A stretch of 29,263 nucleotides of DNA from Clostridiales bacterium (GTDB lineage Bacteria > Bacillota_A > Clostridia > Saccharofermentanales > Saccharofermentanaceae), in the NCBI GenBank assembly GCA_024695545.1, contig JAILHZ010000080.1, positions 1 to 29,263 of the forward strand. The letters are read 5' to 3'. The notes beneath the pieces were generated by a model that ran no database searches, had not been told where the DNA came from, and saw nothing but the letters and a program-made list of their open reading frames with translations. The number at the start of each line of letters is the position of its first letter. The first letter of the stretch is position 1. Of this stretch, positions 7,880-16,555 are shown one piece after another. The position numbers and the translations under genes are program-made.

Positions 7880-8482
7880 GTGGATTATTTAGAGGGGCTT
7901 CTGCTTGGTCGTTTGTGGAGCGATACGGATTTCGAGAATCGTCGGCATCTGTCTCTGTTCCTGCTCTACGGCGTTTTCGTAGACCTTCTTGTTATCTATA
8001 ACTACATGACCGGAGGCATGAACGGTCTTATCACTGGTGGTTTTCTACAGAAAGTCATCGTCTTTATCGTGCTGTTCTTTTTCTGCCCCGCACTTTGTTT
8101 CTCCTATTACCGAATGCCCTTATGGGGCAAGATTCCGGTTCTCAGTGCACAGCTTGTAAAGATCGGTGCACTTACATTTCTGATCACGGCATGGGCACGT
8201 CCCAAGCTGACCGTCTCTTTTGGAGACCTGAAAGAGTTCTTTATTTCGTATCTCAATAGGACACTTGAGCATTTTACGGAGAAGTACGTGGACACTGCAG
8301 GTACTTTCGCTACCGTTCTCGGAGTTATTTCCGGCGGCGTATATATCGTCGTTGTCGTTCTCCTTATCGTTCTGGCTGCTGTACTGATCCCCGGTATCGT
8401 GTTCTGTGTCGCACGTTTCCTTCAGTACTGGTATGACAAGGTCGTCAGTATGCTGGTACTGTCGGACTATACTGACAAGTAA
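7880..8482 (+). CDS. Uncharacterised four-helix membrane protein (200 aa)
   Basis: The open frame extends upstream, but the upstream part crosses a terminator and encodes no sensible membrane topology. The GTG at 7880, preceded by AGGGGA at 9 bases, gives a coherent 200-residue protein. Hydrophobic segments lie at about 24-42, 55-77, 86-105 and 142-181, the last long enough for two passes. An amphipathic stretch with aromatic residues sits at about 112-138. I recognise no family. It is 16 bp from the nucleoside kinase gene and heads a compact cluster with no internal terminator seen until 14542. Confidence 0.65.
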   Translation: MDYLEGLLLGRLWSDTDFENRRHLSLFLLYGVFVDLLVIYNYMTGGMNGLITGGFLQKVIVFIVLFFFCPALCFSYYRMPLWGKIPVLSAQLVKIGALTFLITAWARPKLTVSFGDLKEFFISYLNRTLEHFTEKYVDTAGTFATVLGVISGGVYIVVVVLLIVLAAVLIPGIVFCVARFLQYWYDKVVSMLVLSDYTDK

Positions 8483-8498
8483 GACTGGAGAGCATCGT

Positions 8499-9506
8499 AT
8501 GGCGAATTTATCCGATAAGATCCGGGTATCGATCGATGACCTGGAAGATATGCTGGGAGTCTTCGGACTTCCGGATTTTATAAGTAAAGCCGAGGCGCGC
8601 TTCGTGCGTCAGACGGCAGAAGTGGCTGAGGCAGTGTGCGCGGATCCGAAGATCCAGGTGGTATTTGTATCCGGCCCGACTTCTTCCGGCAAAACCACTT
8701 TTACCGACCGTCTGGTCAGTGAACTGGAGAGAAGAGGCAAGAAGTCCATCCGCCTTTCCCTTGATGATTACTATAACCTGGAAGCCCTGAACTTCGATGA
8801 CGAAGGCCGTCCGGACTTCGAGAGCGTAGGCACGCTCGATATGCGCCTGGCAAGCATGGACCTCGCAAGACTCGTCAGCGGCGATGAGGTCGTGACACCG
8901 ACCTTTGACTTTAAGGTCCGTCAGCGCGTCGAGTCTGACAAACCGGCTTTGTCGATCGGCAAGGATGGTGTCGTTGTCGTGGAAGGACTCCACGGACTCT
9001 GCGACGAGACCACAGGTGCTTTTGAAAAAGAAAGATACTTAGGCGTATTCATTATGCCGTATGCATCGGTAATGTCCGACCGCCGTCTCCTCGACAGCGA
9101 TGACCTTCGTATGCTGCGAAGGATCGTTCGCGATGTCAGACACAGAGGCGCACATGCGCTGACGACGATCGACTACTGGCCGATGATCCAGAATTCCGAA
9201 CAGGATTATTACCGTGATTATCTGACGAAGGCAGACTACCACGTCAATTCTTTCCTCGCATATGAACCGCTCGTGATCGCGGCTCTTGCGAAGCGCGATA
9301 TCGCAGAAGCGCTGGATGCGTATGACCAGGGGATTCTCGCGCCATCGGTATTTATGGAGAAAAGTAACGTGAAGAAGGACTTTGCGAACATCGAGAAGGC
9401 GGTCGCAAAGGCAAGAATGCTCGAGTCCTGGCTTGACATGATCCCTCAGGCAAAAGAGACATTCGTTCCGAAGACATCGATCCTCAACGAATTTCTGTGT
9501 CTGTGA
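8499..9506 (+). CDS. Uridine-kinase-like nucleoside kinase
   Basis: A 335-residue P-loop kinase. Walker A is GPTSSGKTT at residues 59-67. The substrate-binding LDDYY motif is at 88-92, and VVVVEGLHGL at about 158-167 is the Walker B region, as in uridine kinase and phosphoribulokinase relatives. It should phosphorylate a nucleoside with a nucleoside triphosphate in the cytoplasm; the exact substrate is open. Clostridial relatives often carry N-terminal TGS and threonyl-tRNA-synthetase-like domains and total about 550 residues. Here only a short helical lead of about 50 residues precedes the kinase. The frame is open further upstream inside the previous gene, but ATG 8499 has GGAG at 8 bases and follows the previous stop by 16 bp, so I chose it. 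Confidence 0.8.
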   Translation: MANLSDKIRVSIDDLEDMLGVFGLPDFISKAEARFVRQTAEVAEAVCADPKIQVVFVSGPTSSGKTTFTDRLVSELERRGKKSIRLSLDDYYNLEALNFDDEGRPDFESVGTLDMRLASMDLARLVSGDEVVTPTFDFKVRQRVESDKPALSIGKDGVVVVEGLHGLCDETTGAFEKERYLGVFIMPYASVMSDRRLLDSDDLRMLRRIVRDVRHRGAHALTTIDYWPMIQNSEQDYYRDYLTKADYHVNSFLAYEPLVIAALAKRDIAEALDAYDQGILAPSVFMEKSNVKKDFANIEKAVAKARMLESWLDMIPQAKETFVPKTSILNEFLCL

Positions 9507-9521
9507 AGGGGGGAGTAAGCA

Positions 9522-10457
9522 ATGCCGATACGTATTCCGAATAATCTCCCTGCGACAGGGATCCTTGAGAAAGAGCGCATCTTCGTAATGACCGAAGACC
9601 GCGCGTATACACAGGACATCCGTCCGCTGCATCTTCTGATACTGAATCTCATGCCGAACAAGATCGCGACAGAGACGCAGCTTCTCCGCGCCCTCAGTAA
9701 CTCGCCGCTTCAGGTCAATATCGACCTTCTTTACACGGCATCCTATCATCCGAAGCATACCGCGACGGAGCACCTCGTCAAGTTCTATGAGACCTTCGAC
9801 GACGTCAAGGACCGTTTCTATGACGGCATGATCATCACGGGTGCGCCGGTCGAGCTGATGGAGTTCGAAGAGGTCGCCTACTGGCAGGAACTGTGCGACA
9901 TCATGGACTGGAGCAAGACTCATGTCTACTCTACGCTTCACATCTGCTGGGGCGCACAGGCGGGACTTTACCACCACTACGGCATCCCGAAGTACAATCT
10001 CGACAAGAAAATGTTCGGTGTCTTTGAGCACAGCATGACCTACACCAAGCCGGTCAAGCTGTTCCGCGGTTTTGACGACTACTTCTACGTACCGCACTCC
10101 CGTCATACGGAAGTGAGAAAGTCAGACATCGAGAGACACCCGAACCTGCGTATCCTGTCCGAGTCTGAAGAGAGCGGCGTGTACGCTGTTTCCGATCTTT
10201 CAGGAAGACAGATCTTCATCACGGGTCACTCCGAGTATGACGTCAACACATTAAGAGACGAGTATTTCCGCGACCTCAATAAGGGCCTGCCGATCGAAGT
10301 TCCGAAGAATTATTTCCCGAACGACGATCCGTCAAAGGAACCGCATATGAAGTGGAGATCCAGCTCGACGCTCCTGTTTATGAACTGGCTGAACTACTAT
10401 GTATATCAGGAGACGCCTTTCGATATTTCTACCATCAGCGAGGTGCCGAAGCTTTAA
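9522..10457 (+). CDS. metA: Homoserine O-acetyltransferase (MetA family)
   Basis: A 311-residue MetA-type acyltransferase that activates homoserine for methionine synthesis in the cytoplasm. The catalytic cysteine is C142 in HICWGAQAG, and the His/Glu pair lies in TGHSEYD near residues 235-240. Residue 111, in [12 protein letters not shown], is glutamate. In characterised MetA enzymes Glu at 111 goes with acetyl-CoA use and Gly with succinyl-CoA, so acetyl transfer is predicted even though the family is often labelled succinyltransferase. Length is normal. The ribosome binding site GGGGGGAG precedes ATG 9522. There is no room for a methionine riboswitch in the 15-bp gap to the kinase gene, so any control would act at the head of the cluster. 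Confidence 0.93.
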   Translation: MPIRIPNNLPATGILEKERIFVMTEDRAYTQDIRPLHLLILNLMPNKIATETQLLRALSNSPLQVNIDLLYTASYHPKHTATEHLVKFYETFDDVKDRFYDGMIITGAPVELMEFEEVAYWQELCDIMDWSKTHVYSTLHICWGAQAGLYHHYGIPKYNLDKKMFGVFEHSMTYTKPVKLFRGFDDYFYVPHSRHTEVRKSDIERHPNLRILSESEESGVYAVSDLSGRQIFITGHSEYDVNTLRDEYFRDLNKGLPIEVPKNYFPNDDPSKEPHMKWRSSSTLLFMNWLNYYVYQETPFDISTISEVPKL

Positions 10458-10484
10458 GTAAGCGTTAAGCGGGAGGTAAGGATC

Positions 10485-11456
10485 GTGCAGACACCGTATT
10501 TGATCGATCAGGATATGATTTCCGGTAAGTGTCCGGAGCGTCCGGAGTCCGGACATAAGGGCACATTCGGCCGTGTTCTGATCTGCGCGGGAACGCCCGG
10601 GATGGGCGGGGCCTGCTGCATGGCGGCATCTTCCGCACTTCGTTCCGGAGCCGGTCTCGTCTATGTGCATACAGCTGAAGAACTACTCACACCGCTTCTG
10701 ATCCACTGCCCGGAGGCGCTGGGCCTCGTATATAAAGAGCTGGTGAACAAGGCGGTTCCGGCGGCAGCTGCGCCTGCTGTGGCAGCCACTGCCGTGATGA
10801 GACTTCCGGTGATGCCGGAAGCAAATTCATATGAGAAGTATTTTTCTGAACAGATACAGGGGAAGGATGCGGTCCTGATCGGGCCGGGGATCCCGCCCGA
10901 GTCGGAAAAACTCGGCATCATGATCCGTATTGCCGCGCAGCTTGCGCCGCATCTGGTCCTCGACGCCGGAGCGCTCTCGTATCTGGCATTGCATGAAGAC
11001 GTGATGCAGGAGGTATCGGCCCGTGTTTCCGGAGGGCTTGCGCCTGCTGTACTGACGCCGCATGTCGGGGAGTTTGCCCGACTGGCTCCTGGAATACCGG
11101 GAGGCGATTTAGAGAAGACAAGTGCTTTTGCCGTAGAACAAGGAATTACGCTTGTTCTTAAGAGTAACGAAACTCACATATTTACTTCGGACGGGAAGTG
11201 GTATAGTAATCCTGTGAGCAATTCCGGACTGGCCAAGGGCGGATCCGGGGATGTGCTCGCGGGGCTTCTGACCGGACTTCTGGCTCAGGGCATGACGGAA
11301 GAAGATGCTTCCATCTGCGCTGTCGGGATCCACAGCCTGGCCGGAAAACTCTGTGCTGCGGAGCATGGGACGCGCGCGATGCTGCCGACGATGCTTTCGG
11401 GCTATTACGGAAAAGTATTTAAAACGCTTGGTTGGGAAGAAGGAATGCAAAAATGA
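10485..11456 (+). CDS. nnrD: ADP-dependent NAD(P)H-hydrate dehydratase
   Basis: A 323-residue protein with the YjeF C-terminal (ribokinase-like) fold. HKGTFGRVLICAGTPGMGGA lies at 24-43, VLDAGAL follows in the middle, and the nucleotide-binding signature AKGGSGDVLAG lies at about 250-260. The enzyme repairs hydrated NADH and NADPH. The partner epimerase (NnrE) domain, fused in many bacteria, is absent, as in B. subtilis YxkO. Relatives are nearer 280 residues; the extra length is mostly an Ala/Val-rich insert at about 84-122. The start is GTG 10485 with GGGAGG 8 bases upstream. The stop overlaps the alanine racemase start (ATGA). Confidence 0.9.
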   Translation: MQTPYLIDQDMISGKCPERPESGHKGTFGRVLICAGTPGMGGACCMAASSALRSGAGLVYVHTAEELLTPLLIHCPEALGLVYKELVNKAVPAAAAPAVAATAVMRLPVMPEANSYEKYFSEQIQGKDAVLIGPGIPPESEKLGIMIRIAAQLAPHLVLDAGALSYLALHEDVMQEVSARVSGGLAPAVLTPHVGEFARLAPGIPGGDLEKTSAFAVEQGITLVLKSNETHIFTSDGKWYSNPVSNSGLAKGGSGDVLAGLLTGLLAQGMTEEDASICAVGIHSLAGKLCAAEHGTRAMLPTMLSGYYGKVFKTLGWEEGMQK

Positions 11457-12640
11457 TGGATAAGTTTCCGAATCGTTCGTGGGCGGAGATCAATCTGGAT
11501 ATTCTGGCGGAGAACATGCGTGAGATCCGCCGCGTGACAAAAAGATCGGCGAAGATCATGGCGGTCGTTAAGGCGGACGCTTACGGACACGGCGCGATCG
11601 AGACAGCAAGAGTGCTTCTGAATAACGGCGCGGACAAGCTCGCGGTATCGATGCTCGACGAGGCGCTGGAGCTCAGAAAGAGCGGCATTAATGTCCCGAT
11701 CCTTATCCTCGGTCATACCGATCCGAGACGTATCTACGAGCTGATCGAGAACGATATCGAGCAGGCGGTATATTCTCTTGAATACGCCAGGGCGATCTCG
11801 AAGAAGGCGATCATTCTCGAGAGAACGGCCAGGATCCACATCAAGTACGATACCGGCATGAACCGCCTCGGATTCCTCGAAGGCGAGTCTTCCGTCGAGG
11901 CGATCCTTGCGATCTCCGAGCTTCCGGGCATCGAGATCGAGGGCATGTTCTCGCACTTTGCGATGTCGGATACAGACGATGACGAATACACCATGAAGCA
12001 GTATAACTGCTTTATGAGAATGGTCGATGAGCTCGAAAAGCACGGCCTCACGATCCCGACGAAGCATATCTGCAACAGCGCGGGCATCATCCGCTTCCCA
12101 CAGATGCATATGGATATGGTCAGAGCGGGCCTTATTACCTACGGCATGATGCCGAAGGGCTGCCCGAAGCCGTATACGGATTTCGAAGTCCGTCCGGCCA
12201 TGACCTTAAAGTCCAGCGTCGTACATGTAAAAGAGATCCCGGCCGGCGAGACCATCAGCTACGGCCGTCACTTCAAGACCGAGAAACCGAGCACCATCGC
12301 GACGATCGCGATCGGCTACGCGGACGGTTATCTGCGCCGTCTGAGCAACCGCGCCGAGGTCCTGATCCACGGAAAGCGTGCTCCGGTCGTCGGCAATATC
12401 TGCATGGATATGTGCATGGTCGATGTCACTGATTTCGATGAAAAACCGCAGGTCGGCGATGAGGTCGTACTCTTCGGCGCGCAGAAGACCCGCGGCAAGC
12501 ACAGCGAGATCCCGGTCGATGAGATCTCCGATATGCTCGATACCATCAACTACGAAGTCACCTGCCTGGTCGGCAAGCGTATTCCGCGTGTCTATATCCA
12601 GGACGGCAAGATCGTGCAGATGCACAGCTCGATCTGGTGA
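11453..12640 (+). CDS. alr: Alanine racemase
   Basis: A 395-residue PLP enzyme that interconverts L- and D-alanine for peptidoglycan. The PLP-binding lysine is K40 in VVKADAYGHG. The second catalytic base is Tyr270 in ISYGRHFK, matching Tyr265 of the Geobacillus enzyme. IAIGYADGY and GNICMDMCMVDVT are further family motifs. The frame is open to a TTG at 11432, but ATG 11453 has AAGGA at 8 bases and couples to the stop of nnrD by a 4-bp overlap, so it is preferred; a second ATG follows immediately. The product feeds the ligase at the left edge of the window. Confidence 0.95.
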   Translation: MMDKFPNRSWAEINLDILAENMREIRRVTKRSAKIMAVVKADAYGHGAIETARVLLNNGADKLAVSMLDEALELRKSGINVPILILGHTDPRRIYELIENDIEQAVYSLEYARAISKKAIILERTARIHIKYDTGMNRLGFLEGESSVEAILAISELPGIEIEGMFSHFAMSDTDDDEYTMKQYNCFMRMVDELEKHGLTIPTKHICNSAGIIRFPQMHMDMVRAGLITYGMMPKGCPKPYTDFEVRPAMTLKSSVVHVKEIPAGETISYGRHFKTEKPSTIATIAIGYADGYLRRLSNRAEVLIHGKRAPVVGNICMDMCMVDVTDFDEKPQVGDEVVLFGAQKTRGKHSEIPVDEISDMLDTINYEVTCLVGKRIPRVYIQDGKIVQMHSSIW

Positions 12641-12661
12641 TCATCTGTAAAAGGTGACCGG

Positions 12662-14542
12662 ATGGACGACAGCAAGAGTTCCCGAAGCGTATCTTTTATG
12701 AGTCAGTGCGGTTTTCCGCAGTTCCTCTTCATGCGCCTTCTGTGGGTGTACTTTCTTCTTTCGGATATTACGATCTTCTACGCATACGGACATGGTGTTC
12801 CGGTTCTTAAGCGCTGGACGGAGTTCGTCGGGCTCTTTCCGATCCCGGTCCTCCTGCTGATCTACGTGCTCCTTTTTGCCGGAGCAACAGTGCTTTTCTA
12901 TCTGATGCCGAAAAAGTTCCGGACGTTTACGGAGTGCTTCGATCCCGTGCTCCTTCTGGTGTCCGTGATCGTATTTTCCTGTGCACTGGTATTCCGTTCA
13001 GACGATTTCCATCTTGCCGTATTCGTGGGACTGTTCGCGCTGATCTTCGTCGTGTATGCGTCTTCCCGCATCCATCCGGAGACACTGAATAATCAGCGTT
13101 CCGAGACGTTCGTCATCGTGCCGGTCGCGGCAATGACGGTGATCGTGCTGGGATTTGTAATCACAACGTCGGTCGTGATCTATAAGAGTTTCCGGACGGC
13201 GACCTTTGATATGGGTATATTTAATCAGATGTTCCACTCCATGAGGAAGAACCTGTCCGCTGTGACGACCTGTGAGAGAGGCTATGCGCTTTCGCACTTC
13301 CGTGTGCACGGTTCCTACATCCTGTATCTGCTGCTTCCAGTGTACGCGATCTTCCCGTCGGGAGAGACCCTGATCATTTCGCAGGCGGTACTTGTACTGT
13401 CCGGCGTGATCCCGCTCTATCTGATCGCGAAGAAGAGAGGCTTTAAGGGGACAGCGCTTTTTTTCTGCTGCATGATTTATGTATTTTCCCTCGGGATCCT
13501 TTCCCCGTGCTATTTCCACTTCCACGAGAATGCCTTTCTGCCGCCGCTTCTGATGTGGCTGTTCTATGCAGTCGAGAGCAAACGGCACATCCTTTTCTAC
13601 ATCATGAGCGCACTGGTGTGCATGGTAAAGGAAGACGCGACGCTGTTCGTGATCTGCATCTGCCTGTATCTGGCGTTCGAGGTGAAGGGAAAGGAGAAGA
13701 GAAAATACCTGATCACCGGCGGGATCGTCGTTGTCTATTTCCTGCTGATGAGCTTCTACCTTCAGAAAGCCGGCGAGGGGGACATGATGATGTCCTCGCG
13801 AATGAATACGCTGATGACTGAGGAGAATCAGGGCGTTCTGGCGGTCCTCGGGAATATCCTTTCCAACCCGGGCCACGTGCTGGATGTTTTTGTCCACCGC
13901 GAAGAGCCGTTCGTCATGCTCCTTCAGATGATGCTCCCGCTGCTCTTTATGCCGTTCTTTACGAAAAAGACACACCGCATGATCCTTCTGGTTCCGTTCG
14001 TTTTCTTCAATCTCCTGTTCGGCGCGGCGTACCACTATGCTGCGGAGATCGGCTATCACTATGCTTTCGGCACCTCGGCGCTCCTGATCTACATGGCGCT
14101 GATCAATATCAGCGAGATGGAGAAGAATAAGAAAAGCATCGTGGTCCTGGCGTCCGGTGCGGTAGTGATCATCACGGCCTTTGCCATGATCACCGGAAAC
14201 CTTTCGAATTACGAGAACTATGTGAAGTACGAAGAGAAGTACGAGAGGATCGAGGAGTGCCTCGAGAGAATCCCGTCGGATGCGTCCGTCAGCTGTGATA
14301 CCAACTTTCTTCCGCATGTGGCGGGAAGGGATGAGATCTACAGCATCGACTCATCCAACTTCACTTTCTACGGCAGCAGTGTCGCAGGCCTGAAGAATAT
14401 AAATCAGACGGACTATGTCGTGCTGAATATGACGGATGACGGCCAGATACAGGCCTGTGAGATCTTTAAGAGCAAGGGATATTCGGTATTTCTGGAGGAA
14501 AAGGATCAGGTGACGATACTTGTTCTTGATGAAAAGCACTAG
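12662..14542 (+). CDS. DUF2079 family polytopic membrane protein (GT-C-like)
   Basis: A 626-residue membrane protein with about twelve hydrophobic helices and a soluble C-terminal tail of about 110 residues. The family signature is TFDMGIFNQMFHSM (Asp183) followed by LSHFRVHGSYILYLLLP and HFHENAFLPP. DUF2079 proteins belong with GT-C glycosyltransferase-like integral membrane proteins; the aspartate in the first large loop is the likely catalytic or metal-binding residue. Donor and acceptor are unknown. AAGGTGA precedes ATG 12662 by 6 bases, and the gene follows alr by 21 bp, ending the compact cluster. It is the second GT-C-like protein in the window and does not look like a recent duplicate of the first. 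Confidence 0.8.
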   Translation: MDDSKSSRSVSFMSQCGFPQFLFMRLLWVYFLLSDITIFYAYGHGVPVLKRWTEFVGLFPIPVLLLIYVLLFAGATVLFYLMPKKFRTFTECFDPVLLLVSVIVFSCALVFRSDDFHLAVFVGLFALIFVVYASSRIHPETLNNQRSETFVIVPVAAMTVIVLGFVITTSVVIYKSFRTATFDMGIFNQMFHSMRKNLSAVTTCERGYALSHFRVHGSYILYLLLPVYAIFPSGETLIISQAVLVLSGVIPLYLIAKKRGFKGTALFFCCMIYVFSLGILSPCYFHFHENAFLPPLLMWLFYAVESKRHILFYIMSALVCMVKEDATLFVICICLYLAFEVKGKEKRKYLITGGIVVVYFLLMSFYLQKAGEGDMMMSSRMNTLMTEENQGVLAVLGNILSNPGHVLDVFVHREEPFVMLLQMMLPLLFMPFFTKKTHRMILLVPFVFFNLLFGAAYHYAAEIGYHYAFGTSALLIYMALINISEMEKNKKSIVVLASGAVVIITAFAMITGNLSNYENYVKYEEKYERIEECLERIPSDASVSCDTNFLPHVAGRDEIYSIDSSNFTFYGSSVAGLKNINQTDYVVLNMTDDGQIQACEIFKSKGYSVFLEEKDQVTILVLDEKH

Positions 14543-14577
14543 TTTCCCGCGGATCCGAGGTACTTTTCGCCATTTAC

Positions 14578-14606
14578 TTGACTTTACTCTTGACACCTAG
14601 TATAAT
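14578..14606 (+). promoter_or_regulatory. Strong sigma-A promoter of the rpmH block
   Basis: TTGACT at 14578-14583, a 17-bp spacer and a perfect TATAAT at 14601-14606. A TTGACA at 14590-14595 is too close to serve as -35 for this box. The leader before rpmH is about 64 bases. Confidence 0.85.
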
Positions 14607-14676
14607 TCTATCGCTATTTGTATCGATTATTCGTGATAAAAGGTAAAAAAGAAACTAATTTTGGAGGTAGATCCAT

Positions 14677-14811
14677 ATGAAGATGACATATCAGCCTAAG
14701 AAGAGGCAGAGATCCAAGGTACACGGTTTCCGCGCAAGAATGCAGACAGCTGCAGGCCGCGATGTACTGAAGAGAAGAAGACTGAAGGGAAGAAAGAGTC
14801 TTACCGTATAA
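14677..14811 (+). CDS. rpmH: 50S ribosomal protein L34
   Basis: A 44-residue, very basic protein beginning [18 protein letters not shown] and ending KGRKSLTV, the full conserved L34 sequence. It binds 23S rRNA in the large ribosomal subunit. GGAGG stands 9 bases before ATG 14677. The gene heads the conserved rpmH-rnpA-yidD-yidC-jag-mnmE-mnmG-rsmG block, and the terminator directly after it probably sets L34 output above that of the genes behind. Confidence 0.97.
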   Translation: MKMTYQPKKRQRSKVHGFRARMQTAAGRDVLKRRRLKGRKSLTV

Positions 14812-14835
14812 GGATCACCCGCGTGGTCCTTTTTT
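14812..14835 (+). terminator. Terminator/attenuator between rpmH and rnpA
   Basis: GGATCAC-CCGC-GTGGTCC (one G-U pair) followed by six T starts one base after the rpmH stop. Partial read-through would supply the downstream genes, since no separate promoter for rnpA is evident in the 27 bp left. Confidence 0.8.
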
Positions 14836-14862
14836 ATAAGGAAGCCGGAGTGGTTAGGTGTC

Positions 14863-15249
14863 ATGTTGAAGACGACGCAGACATTGCGATGGAATTATGA
14901 GTTTTCCCGTGTTTATAAGAGGGGAACGTTTGCGACAGGCAAATACCTGAGCGTACATTGTTTTAAGCGCAGCCCGAATCTACGTCATAATCAGACCAGG
15001 ATCCCGATCGATCTCCTTCGCGTGGGCTTTACGAATGGCCACGGACGGAGGACGGCGGTCGCCAGAAACCGCGCCAAGCGTTTGCTTCGTGCGGCATTTT
15101 CGGTATATGAACCTCGTGTTCTTCTGGGATATGACATTATTTTCCTGATGAAGTCGACCGTGGAACTTCCTACGTATCAGGAAGTGGAGAGAGAACTGGG
15201 AAGGCATCTTGAGAAGTTAAACCTTCTAAATGACGGAGAACAGCAATGA
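14863..15249 (+). CDS. rnpA: Ribonuclease P protein component
   Basis: A 128-residue basic protein subunit of RNase P, which trims 5' leaders from tRNA precursors. The RNR signature is [13 protein letters not shown] at about residues 67-79, preceded by [21 protein letters not shown] near the N-terminus is also typical. Length is at the upper normal end (about 115-130). The stop overlaps the yidD start by 4 bp, suggesting coupled translation. Confidence 0.93.
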   Translation: MLKTTQTLRWNYEFSRVYKRGTFATGKYLSVHCFKRSPNLRHNQTRIPIDLLRVGFTNGHGRRTAVARNRAKRLLRAAFSVYEPRVLLGYDIIFLMKSTVELPTYQEVERELGRHLEKLNLLNDGEQQ

Positions 15250-15455
15250 AGAAACTGGCGATCAAACTGATCCGGTTTTATCAGAACTCCAGAGGCCCGA
15301 ATCATATCGGGCACTGTCGTTTTTCGCCTACATGTTCGCAGTATACACTGGAAGCGATCGAGAAATACGGTTTCCTGAGAGGGTCTTGCAAGGGGATCTG
15401 GCGCATTCTGCGCTGCAACCCGTTTAGTAAGGGCGGCTATGACCCGCTGAAGTAG
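15246..15455 (+). CDS. yidD: Membrane protein insertion efficiency factor YidD
   Basis: A 69-residue protein with the family pattern RFYQNSRGP, then [15 protein letters not shown] and [12 protein letters not shown], with three conserved cysteines. YidD is a small membrane-associated helper of YidC-dependent insertion. It is encoded between rnpA (4-bp overlap) and yidC (18-bp gap), its usual place. Confidence 0.95.
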   Translation: MKKLAIKLIRFYQNSRGPNHIGHCRFSPTCSQYTLEAIEKYGFLRGSCKGIWRILRCNPFSKGGYDPLK

Positions 15456-15473
15456 AGTAATTAGGAGTTATTT

Positions 15474-16508
15474 ATGCAGTTTATATTTGGACCGATCACG
15501 GGACTTCTCGGATGGCTGGCCAGCCTTCTGTATGAGTTTTTCGGCAACTATGGTCTCGCAATCATTTTCCTGACGATCATCGTCCGTGGTCTTACTGTTC
15601 CGCTCAATGTCCGCTCCGCGAAGGCAATGATGAAGCAGCAGGCTCTGTCCAACAAGCAGGCTGAGATCAAGAGAAAGTATCCGGATGATAAGCAGAAGCA
15701 GCAGGAAGAGCTGCAGAAGCTTTTCCAGGAGAACGGCGCATCCACTCTTGCGGGATGCCTTGTTCCGTTCCTGCCGATCTTCTTCCTGTTCCCGACGTAC
15801 TATATCGTCCAGCAGCCGCTCCGCTATATCACAGGCGTCAGCAACTCCAACATCAAGGCGCTCGGTGAGCTCCTGAGCATCAAGGGCGTTACCAACGATA
15901 ACATCACACTGATCAACCGTCTCCACAGCGATGGCGCAGCGATGAGCAAGGCCATCAGCAGCGGAAACATCAAGATGTCCCAGATCCCGGACATGAAGTT
16001 CCTGGGTCTGGATCTCGGCAAGAAGCCGACGATCAATTTCAGCACGATCGCAGACCATCCGGAGATCTATCTGCCTCTCCTGATCGTCCCGATCCTCGTT
16101 CTTCTCACGACGATCCTTCAGAACATCCTGATCTCGAACCTCAAGCCGGATGCGAAGCAGAAGAGAGAAGATAAGAAGCGTGCCAAGAACAATCCGGCAT
16201 TCAATGCACCGGAAGAACCCGGCGTCCGCACAGCGAAGATCATGAATATCGTTATGCCGGCTATCATGCTTCTGACCACGTTCGTACTTCCTGCGGCCTT
16301 TGGTTTCTACTGGATCATCGGTAACCTGATGGGTATCCTCCAGCAGGTTCTGACCTACTATATGTTCACCAAGCCTTACGAAGAGAAGAAGAAAGAGCTT
16401 GAGGAGCAGAAGAAGAACGCTTTCAAGAAGAAGAAAAAGAACCCGGAGCTTGCTATGGCAACTGCCGGAAATGGATCCGGAAAGAAGTCCGGTAAGAAAA
16501 AGCATTAA
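15474..16508 (+). CDS. yidC: Membrane protein insertase YidC (YidC/Oxa1 family)
   Basis: A 344-residue insertase of the Gram-positive type, without the large periplasmic domain of proteobacterial YidC. The conserved hydrophilic-groove arginine is R38 in TIIVRGLTVPL. A basic coiled-coil hairpin (about residues 45-80) follows, then helices around 92-110, 198-222 and 255-295. The C-terminus is a Lys-rich tail of about 35 residues likely to contact the ribosome. No lipobox is present at the N-terminus, unlike B. subtilis SpoIIIJ. AGGAG precedes ATG 15474. It inserts membrane proteins alone or with SecYEG. Confidence 0.94.
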   Translation: MQFIFGPITGLLGWLASLLYEFFGNYGLAIIFLTIIVRGLTVPLNVRSAKAMMKQQALSNKQAEIKRKYPDDKQKQQEELQKLFQENGASTLAGCLVPFLPIFFLFPTYYIVQQPLRYITGVSNSNIKALGELLSIKGVTNDNITLINRLHSDGAAMSKAISSGNIKMSQIPDMKFLGLDLGKKPTINFSTIADHPEIYLPLLIVPILVLLTTILQNILISNLKPDAKQKREDKKRAKNNPAFNAPEEPGVRTAKIMNIVMPAIMLLTTFVLPAAFGFYWIIGNLMGILQQVLTYYMFTKPYEEKKKELEEQKKNAFKKKKKNPELAMATAGNGSGKKSGKKKH

Positions 16509-16555
16509 TATATTCGTACGGAGTGATCTGTACGGCAAGGGAGGTATAGGCAGGC

